NCBI RefSeq assembly: GCF_018873765.1
Contig: NC_057919.1
Coordinates: 24,034,698 to 24,098,697 of the forward strand
Source of the DNA: Telopea speciosissima
Taxonomy: Eukaryota > Streptophyta > Magnoliopsida > Proteales > Proteaceae
Direction of reading: 5' to 3'
Length of the DNA: 64,000 nt
The notes beneath the pieces are model-generated. The model worked only from the letters and a program-made list of their open reading frames with translations, made no database searches and was not told the origin of the DNA. This document shows, in pieces, positions 43,501 to 55,500 of this stretch. The number at the start of each line of letters is the position of its first letter. Positions within the stretch are counted from its first letter, which is position 1. A program made the position numbers and the translations under genes.

Positions 43501-46500
43501 TATCAGCCCAAGCACTAGACGATAGATAACATCAACCGCAACCAAAAACAGCAGATAGGTAACGATGACAGATGCTCTCCAATAATTGCAGAACTTGATT
43601 TCTAATAAGAGAACACTCGATCTTCAAACAAAGGAAGGATCAATTCAATCGCACAAAGTGGAATTTTCCTGTTGATCTTCAAAAAACACCATATCATGCT
43701 TAAAAGATGGAGGGCAGTAACTTCGAAGTTTTCCTTCAAAAGTAAAAATCTTCACTGAAATAAATCTTGAGAAAGATAAGACTCTCCAATTGATGACTTG
43801 TGTAGAGCAGATATGCAAATAGTAATAATGTAATATCCAATTCCAATCTCCCCCTCACGTGTAGCAGTACACTTGAACAAATAACAGCCAATAATCAACA
43901 TCTCAAAGCACGGGCATCACAAAAAATCCCATAAACAAGAGCACCACAAATAACACCTATAGATAAAAGAATCCCAATATCAGTTTCTAACCTCCCCTCA
44001 ATGGAGCCAACAACCGCCATGCAAGGTCCAACCTTCAAAGAAGTACAAATCCCACCTGTGTTCAGGGCCCACCTGAGCAACTATACTTAAAGAATTCTGA
44101 AGAAATGTCGGAATTAAAAGGGTAATGGCAGTTCGGTATATGACCAGCATCTCAATAATTTTCAATCTCCCCCTCAAAACAAACTCCAACCTCAATATCA
44201 TTTAAGTACCAAGTTGCCAAAAAACAAATTGATGTGATATGGGCCCACCAAAGCAATGATATGGCACATATGTATACCCAATGGCAATTCTGTAATTACA
44301 TCATGCAATCTTCAATTGGTGTGGAACCCGGGTCAAAATAACCAATTTCGTTCAGGATGGACCCAACCAACTCCAAGTATGCAATAGGCAATAGCAAGAG
44401 GTAATGGCAAAAGTGTAATTTAAGTGAAATCCATATATATGCATAAGGCCGGCCAAATTTAAGGGAGGAGTGGTGTGTGTTACTTTGCTTCCTCCCTCAA
44501 GTATCTTATTCATAATAAAACCATTACAAACATAAAAGGAAAAAGAAACTAAACCTAGTCTAAAATAGGTAACTTAGACTAGGAAATTGACTCCTAACTC
44601 CTAACAATTAAAGACAAAAAAACAATAAAGAAAACCATAATAGACTTAACCACAATAGGACACTCCCCCTATCATGGTACACTTCTCAACAGCCAGGATC
44701 AAGATTCACTTAAGCTTTCAGCCCAATCAGACATTGCAAAGTGTTGAAAAAAGGTTTGAAAAGATTTGGTGCACAGAAAACAGGAGGACAGTCCAATAAA
44801 TGGCAGGGAAATGATTGAAATAGACCTCTGATTTAACAACTAGACAATTTAACGATTCATGTCTGTCAAAATGGTCCGCAGCTGATACAGAAGATAGGCT
44901 CCAGCAACAGTACCAGAGGAAGAACAAGAAGAGGTCAAATTAAGCCTGCGGTTCCAGATTTCCAGATTCCTGGAATCCTATGCCTAGTCTATCATAGGGT
45001 TCTGTTATTACTTTTGTTTTCCTTTTCTGATTGTTATTAGTTGCTAACTTGCTATTTGATGTAAGACTATACCGAAGGTAACAGTCCCAATAATATAATT
45101 CAAACTCCAATAAACTCAGGCGGGAAAACTCAGACTTAGGTAAGGAAGATAAGCAGTCAAATCTGAGAATAAACTTCAAATCAGGAGAACAAATTAGACT
45201 ACTCACAGTAGGGCTTCAAATAGCAGCAACAACAGAACAAAAGGGGGTCTCAAATCTGGTTCGAGTGAGGTTTGCAGAGGCAGCAATAGGAGCAGGAATT
45301 AGGACTCCAGTAGGGACCGAGTGGCCCTCTGAGAGAGTAGAACAAACTCCCAAAACCCTGCTGTGACTGAATCCCAGAATTAGAAATCACAGGGGATCGA
45401 ATTCAGTAGACAAGGCCCAGGTTCAACAAGGGTAAAGTGGTCTAAACAGGCTTGAAACTTGATCTTCAACAGCACTTATATGGAGCCTTCTTGCACAGCA
45501 ACAGGAGCTTGTAGCAGTCACAATCGAAGGGTTAGAAATCTTCAAACAGCAACAGAGAACAAAAGAAATAAAGGAGAAGGGAACTCGAGATAGAGGTGGG
45601 TGATAGAAGAAGATAGGAGAAAGGGGATAGGGATGGGCTTTCTCAGCCCTGAGTCTCTCACCCACAGCTATCCCAGCTGTTGAACAGGGAATGTTCTCCC
45701 ATAAATGATGGCAAGCATGCCTTGAAAATTCTATTATTCAATTGTGGTCCTTCCTTACAATAGGGGATCTATTAATAATTTAGGCAAGCTTACAAAGTAG
45801 AAGGTAGAAAAATATAAACTTTGAAAAATAGAAAGTACGAAGGCTTTATAGACTCAAGCCTTCTAAACAAAAAAAGGAAGGACACCAAAATAGAAACTAG
45901 GCAACTAAGAGTTTGACTGGTCAAAGACCAGCATTCTAGTCAAAATCGGGGGACATCTTGGGTCTTCTAGAAGCTCTGCTGGGCTGGCTCAATCTGGTCC
46001 AGTTCTGGTCCATTAGAAGCTGATGGTTTGATGGGCCAGATGCTTGGTTCTTCTTTTTCTTCCTCTGGTAATGCTGGCCAGTCATGGGATCTACATCACT
46101 GTTAGTTAGGCCCGATTAGGATATATTAATTCTAGTCCTGTTTTGGTTCTGTTGTCACTGTTATTTCAGAGTCCTAGTCAGTTTAAGACACCAATTAAGG
46201 TGGTCAATTAGAGGAGCTTAAATTCTGTCTTGTTTGTTTTTCTTTTCTTGATCTGATCATGTTTGAGGTCTACAGTCCTTAAGTAATCTTGATTGAATTT
46301 TATCAAGTATTATAAGTAGATGTATTGGCCCCTTCAGGCCTCCCACGATTTTGAAGTCTAACAGCTGTTGTGGACTCAGTAGATGCTGCTGTGAATTCAA
46401 TGGTGTACTTCGCGGATTCCAGGTGGGGTTTTGGTGGATTCCTAGCCTGTTCATCCATCTATCTTTCTAACAATGTCTGCGCCAAAATTATAGGTCAGAT

Positions 46501-49500
46501 CTACTCAACTTCTAAACCCTGCAGCTACTCTGTTTTCTATCAACTTTCTGATCTGATACTAGTTACAAGTCCTGCAATTATGAATTTCTTGGTTGATTAC
46601 TACAATTATGAATCTAATACTAACAATCCTTGAGGTAGTAGGACTCTTCAGATAGTCACTGCATGTCAGTTCTACCAGCGGAACGGTCATTAATTGTAAT
46701 TTCAGATCATTCCGATTTTTTAACTGAAGCTACAAAATTTCTCCCTACTCTGGTTCTGTTTTACTGTCTCTGTGATCCTGCTGTTCTAGTCTTCTATTAG
46801 AACTTTTCTGGTTGAGGATTAAAGTACATTATTTGGTATCAGAGCTATGACAAACAGTGGTGAAAACAGGAACAATGATATTGGCAGTCTACAGAACTGT
46901 ATGATCAGCTGGCTGGAGTGGTGCAAGATTTATCTGAAGATGCTGCTGCTCTGAAAAAGCAAAGGGGATAGGTTTTTATTGGTTCCAGATCTAATAATCC
47001 CTATATTCTTGGAAAACAAAAAGGAGAGCAGTTGCATTCTGCTGCAAATAACATCTCAAACATGTTAGGAAGAGCTGGCATATAGATCATCCCCACAACG
47101 TATTTCACTAGAGGATGCTATACAAACAATTTCTGAATCTGAAAATTATACTAAACGGGGGGATGATTCAAAGCAGTTCAAGGAGGGTGGACCTAGGTAC
47201 AACGGTAAGCTTGCTCCATTGTGACCAAGTGGTCACGGGTTCGAGTCTCTGGAAACAACCTCTCCGCGAAGTGGGGGTAAGGCTGCGTACATTATGACCC
47301 TCCCCAGACCCCACAGTGGTGGGAGTCTCATGCACTGGGTACGCTTTTTTTTTCAAAGAAGTTCAAGCCAGAAGTCGAGGAATATAGACAATAGAGAACC
47401 GGAGCCAAGAGCTAAACATATGCACGGGTGTACTCCCCCCCCCCCCCACCCCTCAAAAAAAAAAAAAAAAAAAAAAAAACCTCCTGCGTTGATGTACTCC
47501 GATGCTGGCGTGAGGGGGTTTGGGTATCACAAGGGCGGAATGCCAATGGAAACCCAAACGTGAGGTGGTCAATCTGCTTTGTTTTGTTTATGCCGGACCC
47601 GTATGCTTTGGGTGTTTCTTTGGTTTTTTGTTTTGTTAGTGCATGAATGGGCTAGAACCTAGTCTAACGTGTTTAATGCTTATTATAATATGTAAGTATA
47701 AGTGCATAGATGTGGGTTGATGCATTGTGTTTTGATTACTTTAATATATGCCTGGTGTGGGCTATGTATATAGGAAGGGATCAGTCTCTATCCATCCATC
47801 CGGATACTCAGGTAGGCTACCAAGTAAGTTAAGGAAGGCAGGAAGCGCATCAATAACAATGAAAGCAATCTAACAAGCTCAAACAAGCAAATGTAGGCTT
47901 TCAAGCCCGATTGCACTAGCGCACCCAGCTGAAAAACTTCAGCTGAGCACTAGCGTACAACAGTGCTCTACGATCAGCTTTACTCCGAACAAGCACTAGC
48001 GTGCAACAGCACTCTACTATCAGCTTTACTACGCCCAAGTGCTTGTTTAAGGGCATTATGAGCTCAGGGAACAACTTCTTCAGCACAACAGAGGTGGCTT
48101 TACATATTGATGGGTTAGGATTTCATTATTGAATATCAAAAGGGAAAGGAAAATATTGCAGCCGATGCATTGTCCAGCATAAGGGAAGCTGGTAGATTTC
48201 TCTCAACCAATATCTAATTAGGAAGCTACAATTAAGGAGGACACCAACTCAAACTTGGCTCTGCAAGGGTTGGTTTAAAGGATCCAGGATGGTGAATTAG
48301 TGGGAACTGGGACCTTGGGAGTTTGAGGGGGGGCTTATCTTCTTTAAGGACAGAATTTATCTTACTGAAAATTACTCTCTAATTGAAGATATCATTGGCC
48401 GGTTCCACAATAGCACACATGAAGGTTATCACAACCTTTCAAAGAATAAGAACCAATTTACATTGGCTGGGTATGAGGAAACAAATTATAAACCTTATTG
48501 CTCGATGTGACATGTGTCAGTCCCACAAGGCAGAACAAGTTTCTCCTGCTGGACTACCCTAGCCACTGCTTATTCCGCATCAAGTATAGGAAGACATCTC
48601 AACGGATTTTGTTGAAGGGTTACCAATTACTAAGGGAAAATCTATTATTTTGGTAATGGTTGATAGACAGTCAAAATATGCACACTTTATTCCCTTATCT
48701 CATCAATACATGATAACTGGAGTTGTCCAAGTGTTCTTTGATTGAGTATTCAAGTAACATGGTATGTTGAGAACAATCGACTGTGATCAAGATCCCACGT
48801 TTACTAGCAATAATTTTTCATAATTGTTTCGACTTAATGGTACAGATTTTATTATAGACTTATAATCCTCAAACTGATGACCAAAACAAAGTTGTTAGCC
48901 GTACGATGGATATGCATTTAAGATCCTTCACTAGCTCAAAACCTAAGGGGTGGGACAATCGGATATCTTGAGCAGAGTACCATTACAAGACTAGTTGGCA
49001 TTCAGCTATCAAGATAACTCCCATTTGATGTGGTATATAGTCGACCACCACCATTCTTGTTGACTATACATTCAGGATACTGCTACAGTCAAGTCCATGG
49101 AGACGTCCAGGCGCCCCTTGTTGGACGACTGCCTTGGGTACCTAGGCGTCGCCTAGTTGCCTTCTTGGTATTGCTTTGACGTCCAAGCACCCTCCAACAC
49201 CTTGGATCACCTAGATGCCGTGACAACTATGCGTGGACCCATGTAAGAGCTCTCCTAGTAAGTGGTTCCTAAACGTAATGATGAATTTAGAACATTGAAA
49301 ATAATTAGGGGCTTGCTTTCTGGCACTGCGTTGTTTAAAGGATTATTGGCTATTAGAATCTAGTACAGACGGTTAAGGTTGCTCCATTGTGACCAAGTGA
49401 TCACGGGTTCGAGTCTGGAAACAGCCTCTCTGCGAAAGCAGGGGTAAGGCTGCGTACATTATGACCCTCCCCAGACCCAGCTGTGGCGGGAGGCTCATGC

Positions 49501-52500
49501 ACTGGGTTCGCCCCATTTTAGAATCTAGTACAGACATTAGTCTGGTTCTCTGTTGGAGTTTGGTTTATAGTGGTTCTAGTGGGTCCTGCTACACGTAAGA
49601 TGACTTAATCAATATCAGCAAGTAGTTTCTATTTTTGAGTTAGTCTTCATGGGACTTTTATTATTTCATGGATTCTATTTGTTATTAGAACCTGGAAGTT
49701 CAAGAAGGTTAGTCTCGATAAATATGTATTGCTTACTTGAAACTAATTTTCTTCAATTGAGAGAAATGCTTCTTTAGTCCGGAATGTGATTGCCTCAAAA
49801 TAAAAGTGTTGCCTAGGTTTTCTTCTCTTTTTTTTATAGATTTTCCACAACTTCCACCTGAACCTACTGCTAATGTAGTCCTAGGTTTGGATAATCAAAC
49901 TAGGAACCAATCCAGGATCTGATCTCAGAAGGTGAATAGGTTTAGGGTTCAAATAGGCTAAATTATCTGTTTTAGGGTTAGGGTTTAAGGGGGTTTAGGG
50001 TTTGATGGTAAGGTTAGATGATGTAGGGGAGTCTTCCAGTGAAGGTCTCGTTAAGGTTTAACAGTCTAAGACTGCTAAACAGAATCAGCAGCAGGTTTGG
50101 AGTCTAGGGTTATGGTTTTTGAAAGAGGAAAGAGTGGAGTTATTAGGGTTTGGCTGGGCAGAATTGCTCCCAACTTGGATCGAGTTCTCTATGAGGATTG
50201 ATGAACACTCGACCAAAGTTTGAGACAATTCCCAGGGCTGGAATGGTCTGGACAGAATGTGGAAGTTTGGAAATTTAGGAGAAAAGGGGGAATCTAGGGT
50301 TTGGAATTTGATTCCAACTTATGATGTGAAGAACAACTTGAACAAATTGTTGATGTAGAATAATCCTTGAAACAGAATTTGACTGTAGAACAGCGAATGT
50401 AGAAGATAAAAGTAACCATGAACCACCCGGGCTACCCACCGCAAGGTGTCAATCGGATCAAACATCGATTCCTTCACCCTTGATCAAACACAAGACAAAA
50501 TTCTTCAATGGAGAAGAAAAGCGGCAAAAAGCTTTTCATTAATCAAAATTCGTGTTCAATGCTTGCCCCCCTTACAACCTCATATAAAAGACTCAAAAAT
50601 AGTCTCCCCTACACTAAAAAGGAAAGGCCTAACCCAATCTAAACCTATTAGGTAACCTAAACTGACTAGGACACTGAAATACTAAAGGAAATATACTCAA
50701 AACATGGCTGGACTTATAGAAGAGTCCTAATCCAGCCCAATTTACATAAGAATTAAATAGTATGACCACTTAACCAAGTCACATGATCACTTAAGTGATC
50801 ACATGACCACTAATTACATAAAAATAAAACTAAGGAATTAAAAGTTAAAACAGCTAATCCCTTATGCAGGCCTATTACCCATACTTTAGATCTATAAAAG
50901 TGACCTATTACATTGGAAACTGTTAACAAAACCAGAATTGGATGAATGCTTGAATGACCAGAATCAATCATCCAGCCCCTTTATTTATAATAACCAGAAA
51001 TACAACTCATAATCAAAGTAGGAATGCCCCCCTTGCCTATTCCTATTAGGAATTCCCATTCCAACTAGGAATTCCAAATAGAGATCGGCTAGAGGGAAAC
51101 AAACACAGAAAAAGAAATAAAAGTAAAAGATAAAACAAATAAAACAAAAGGACTAAATTACCCCTATCGGGTAAAGTAACCTATCTCAACACTCCCCCTC
51201 AAGTTGGATCAAAGATGTCGATCATGCCCAACTTGACTAGATTGGGATGAAACAATTTCCCAGACAATCCCTTGGTGAAGATATCAGCAAGTTGATCAGC
51301 AGATGTCACAAAGGGAATACAAATCAGCATTACTCTGCTTATAGCCCACAGAAATCATGGCCTTGTGGAACCAGCCAAACCATGCTCGATGTGACTGCTT
51401 CAGACCATGTAGTGCACGCTTCAGCCTACACACTTTTCCTTGGTTTCTGTCACAAGAGAACCCTAGTGGAATGTCCATATACACCTCCTCATCCAGTGCT
51501 CCATTTAGGAAAGCATTTTTTACATCTAGCTGCTGCAAATCCCATCTAAGGTTGACTGCACAAGATAATAACACACAAACAGTATTTAACTTCGCAACAG
51601 GTGCAAAGGTTTCCTGGTAATCAATGCCATATGTCTGAGTGAACCCCTTGGCCACGAGTCATGCCTTATACCTATCCACAATGCCATCCACCTTCTGTTT
51701 CACCACAAACACCCATTTACATCCAACGGTTTTCTTCCCAGGTGGAAGAACCACAAGCTCCCATGTGTTATTTTTCTTTAAGGCCTCCATTTCTTCCATC
51801 ATAGCTGCCTTCCACTTTCCATCTGATAGAGCTTCCTACCAATTGTTAGGAACACGAACAGAAGAAAGAGAGGAAACAATAGCACGAAAGGATGGGGAAA
51901 GGGAGTCATAAGAAACAACATGAGATATGGGATGCTGAGTGCAAGTCCTGACACCTTTGCGAAGAGCAATAGGTAATTCAGGAGAAGGAACATTACCAGG
52001 TGGAGAGGCAAGTTCAGGAGAAGGAACATTACCAGGTGGAGAGGCAGGTTCTGGATCCGGGTTCGGCAATTGGATGGGTACTGGAGCAACAGTTGATTGA
52101 ACCTGCTTATGTTTCCTTGCATAGGTCTTCACAGTACTATCATCAATCCTCCTTTGAAATTCACTAATAGTCCTCTGGACAAGAGTATGGACTGGGGTAG
52201 TTTGCTCCCCTTGAATAAAGATAGTCTCCCCCTGTCTAGGGACCTCTCCCCTTCACTCAGGGGGAGTACTAGGGGCAGGCCGAACTAGTTAAGACTCTTG
52301 GTAGACAGACAGAAGTGGAGGTGGAGAGTCAATAATCAGCACCTCTTCACTAATACTCTTCCTTTGAAGAAGTGAGGACACATAATATGAAACACTTTCA
52401 TGAAAGACGACATTCATGCTGACAAAAATCAGGCGGGATGGAGGGTAATAACATTTGTACCCCTTCTGTGTAGCAGAGTAACCTAAGAAATGCAGCGGAG

Positions 52501-55500
52501 ACTACGTGGGTCAAGTTTACCAAGGGACCTTGTATCCCTGGCATAACAAACGCAGCCAAATACCTTAGGTGGGACTATAAAGGAAGAAGAGCCAAGTAAT
52601 AGCTCAATAGGGGTTCTGGAATGAAGAACCCGACTAAGCAGCCTATTAATTAAATAGGCCGCAGTAAGGACAGCATCCCCCCCCAATAAAGGGAAGGGAC
52701 ATTACGAGCAAACAGAAGAGCTCTAACTACCTCCAGGAGGTGGCGGTTTTTTCTCTCAGCCACACCATTTTGGGATGGAGTGTCTACACAGCTGGTCTGA
52801 TGGAGGATTCCATGGGCAGTAAGGTATTTTTGGACCTGACCTTCCATATACTCTATCCCATTGTCACTCCTCAAAATCTGAAGAGTGGCATTAAATTGGG
52901 TCTTAACCAACTGGTGAAAATGCTGAAAACATGAAAAAACTTCATTTTTTGTGTGCATAAGGTAGACCCAAGTGAACCTAGAATAGCAGTCTATAAAAGT
53001 GACATACCACCGATGACCAAAAAGGGGAACTTTTCTACTAGGACCCCACACATCAGTATGGACAACATGAAATAAGGAAGAAGATCTTTTATTAGAAATG
53101 GGATAATTTGAACATGTCTGTTTAGCCAAGACACAAGGCTCACAAAAAAAATCTTCCTTATTACAATCTTTAACTAATGCTAGAAATAGAGTGGATAAAG
53201 TACCTAAAGGGGGATGTCCTAGCCTAGAGTGTCATTTGTGTAATTCAAAAGAGAAAGATGCCGGGTGACAGAACCTAGAAGGTAAAGCCTGGGTAGATGT
53301 AGGATCTCCATCAAGCAGGTACAATCCGCCATGCACTTTACCCGATCTAATCGTCTTCCCCGATTCCAATTCCTAAAAAACACACTGAGTGGGAAAAAAT
53401 GTCACTTTACAATTCAGGTATTTGGTGATACTGTTAATGGAAAGAAGGTTAGTGGTAAATTTGGGAATATGCAACTCAGATGACAGTGTAGGAGAAGGAG
53501 AACAACCAATGGATCATTTCCCTGAGATGGAGGAGAGGGACCCATCAGCAATTTTGACTTTATCTTTACCAGAAGCAGGAGAATATGTATTAAAAAGACT
53601 GGAAGAACCTGTCAAGTTATCAATAGCACCGGAGTCTATGATCCAAGGAGTGGAGACTACTGATGCACAATGACCAGCAAAGGAAATACCTGTACAGGCA
53701 AAGTAGGAACCTGAATTGGCAGCAGATGTAGTAGAGGCAGCGGATGTGTTCAACATACGCCGGAGAGCCTGGAGTTCTTCCTGGGAGAAACCAATGTCAG
53801 CAGTGAGAGTTGGAGCTACACTTTCAGTGTGATTGGCTTTGTTTTTAGACTTAGCACGACCACGTTTGGCCTCAAAATCAGCAGGCTTCCCATGTAATTT
53901 CCAACACTGAGCCTTAGTGTGATATGGTTTGTGACAATGATCACACTTCACAAGCTCTTTGGCAATAGCAGTAGCAGCAACACTGTCAGAAGAAGTATTA
54001 GGGGTGGAGCCAGTAGTCTGTAAGGCTGATCTCTCAACTTTGGGAGTAATCATCATGGTAGCCCTTCGTGTCTCTTCACTGTGAACATAAGAAAAAGTCT
54101 CCTCTAAAGTGGGGAAAGGAACCCGACCAAGGACTTGCACCCGAATAGGATCATAATCATCATTAAGGCCAGCCAGGAAATCATAGACCCAAAACTGATC
54201 AACATAAGAGTGATAGGCAGTAATGTAGTAGTAGGTTGACACCGAGCATAATGATCCAATTGCTGCCATAAATACTTGAGGGCAGCATAGTATTTAGTGA
54301 CAGACATCTCCTTCTGAGTAGTATTTTGGAGTGTCTTCCTGATTTCATAAACCTGAGCACCACTACCTGATCGACCATAAGTTCCCTTGACAACAGTCCA
54401 TATCTGAGTAGCAATGTCAAGGAGGAGATACTGACTAGAGAGGTCAGTGGTCATAGAATTCAGAACAAATGACATCACCATAGCATCGTTGGCAACCCAT
54501 TTAGTACGGGCAACACCTTCTTCAGTAGGCTGTTTGGTGGTGCCAGTAAGATGGCCAGTGAGTCCCCTACCAACCACGGTCAAGGATAATGATCTGGCCC
54601 AAATTAAATAATTCGTACCATCAAGCTTGATGGCAGCAGCATAGGGAAGAAAGTCATTCCTAGTCTGACCATCTTCTCCAGAAGGAGTAGTAGTCATCTC
54701 TGAGTCACCCATAATTCAGCCAGGCAAAAATCGATCCAATAATTTGAAAAAAATCAGATCTTCAAAAAACTGCAGTAGATGAGGCTGATAAGCAGGTCGA
54801 GGGTAGCAATGTGATAGGGGAACAGCCCCTCAAAATATCTCCCCAAGTAAGTAGCCCAAAACCTACAATCGATATGGTGTCAAGGTTTTTAAACCCTTAC
54901 AGTTGAGATCGATAAAGGGAAAAGAGGGGCTGGAACTTGAGGGACTTCAAAGTTTGCTGATGTAGCTGTGATAGATGCAGTCCAGAGATCTGCCAGTAGT
55001 GCTCCAAGGTGAACAATCAACCTCACAAGTCGATAGGGTTGATTTTCCAAAAAATAAGAGCTGTCCAAAATCGCAGAGAGATGAAGACAACAGCTATTAT
55101 GAACAGAAATTAGGGCATATAATGTGAGGTGAGATGGAGGGCAGCAGCTAAATCATAATGTGATCACCTCATTAGTGCTGCCCTTGAAAGATGGAAGAAA
55201 CCAAGGAAGTGAGAAGAAGAGAGAGAAGAGAAATCGATGGAGAAGGGTGGAACTGTGGAAGAGAAGATCGATGGAGGGGGGAAGGTTTTGAAAACCCTAG
55301 ATCAGAGAAGAAGGCTCTGATACCATGTTAACAAAACCAAAATTGGATGAATGCTTGAATGACCAGAATCGATCATCCAGCCCCTTTATTTATAATAACC
55401 AGAAATACAACTCATAATCAAAGTAGGAATGCCCCCCTTGCCTATTCCAATTAGGAATTCTCATTCCAACTAGGAATCCCAAATAGAGATCGGCTAGAGG

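Larger units (their letters stand above)
37536..44691 (-). mobile_element. Rearranged LTR element, left LTR split by a copia insertion
   Basis: The right LTR is 44476-44691 (TGTGTTACTTTGC...CTTCTCAACA). The left LTR is the same sequence in two pieces (37536-37692 and 43290-43352), separated by the copia element 37693-43284. A PPT CTTGAGGGGGGAG adjoins the left LTR on the minus strand. The interior (43353-44475) is non-coding, and part of it (about 44395-44470) is the complement of 34518-34620 in the other LTR element. No primer site or matching target duplication is found, so it is probably deleted or recombined. Confidence 0.6.
46833..49080 (+). pseudogene. Ty3-gypsy relic with primer site, RNase H end and integrase
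   Basis: TGGTATCAGAGC at 46836 is a tRNA-Met primer site. The end of RNase H ([14 protein letters not shown], 48138-48180) follows much later. Then come an integrase zinc-finger region and core with [26 protein letters not shown] and a D-Q-D-P (48590-48810), all with stops. It is antisense to the SAC gene and is interrupted by the SINE at 47183. Confidence 0.75.

Noticed and set aside
47220-47290. tRNA-like B box (GGTTCGAGTC) as a second tRNA gene
   Set aside because: No cloverleaf can be drawn; it is the promoter region of an Au SINE.
49965-50005. TTTAGGG-like repeats as interstitial telomere
   Set aside because: Only a few irregular units mixed with other T/G-rich sequence; AACCCTA phrases are common in plant leader and intron DNA.
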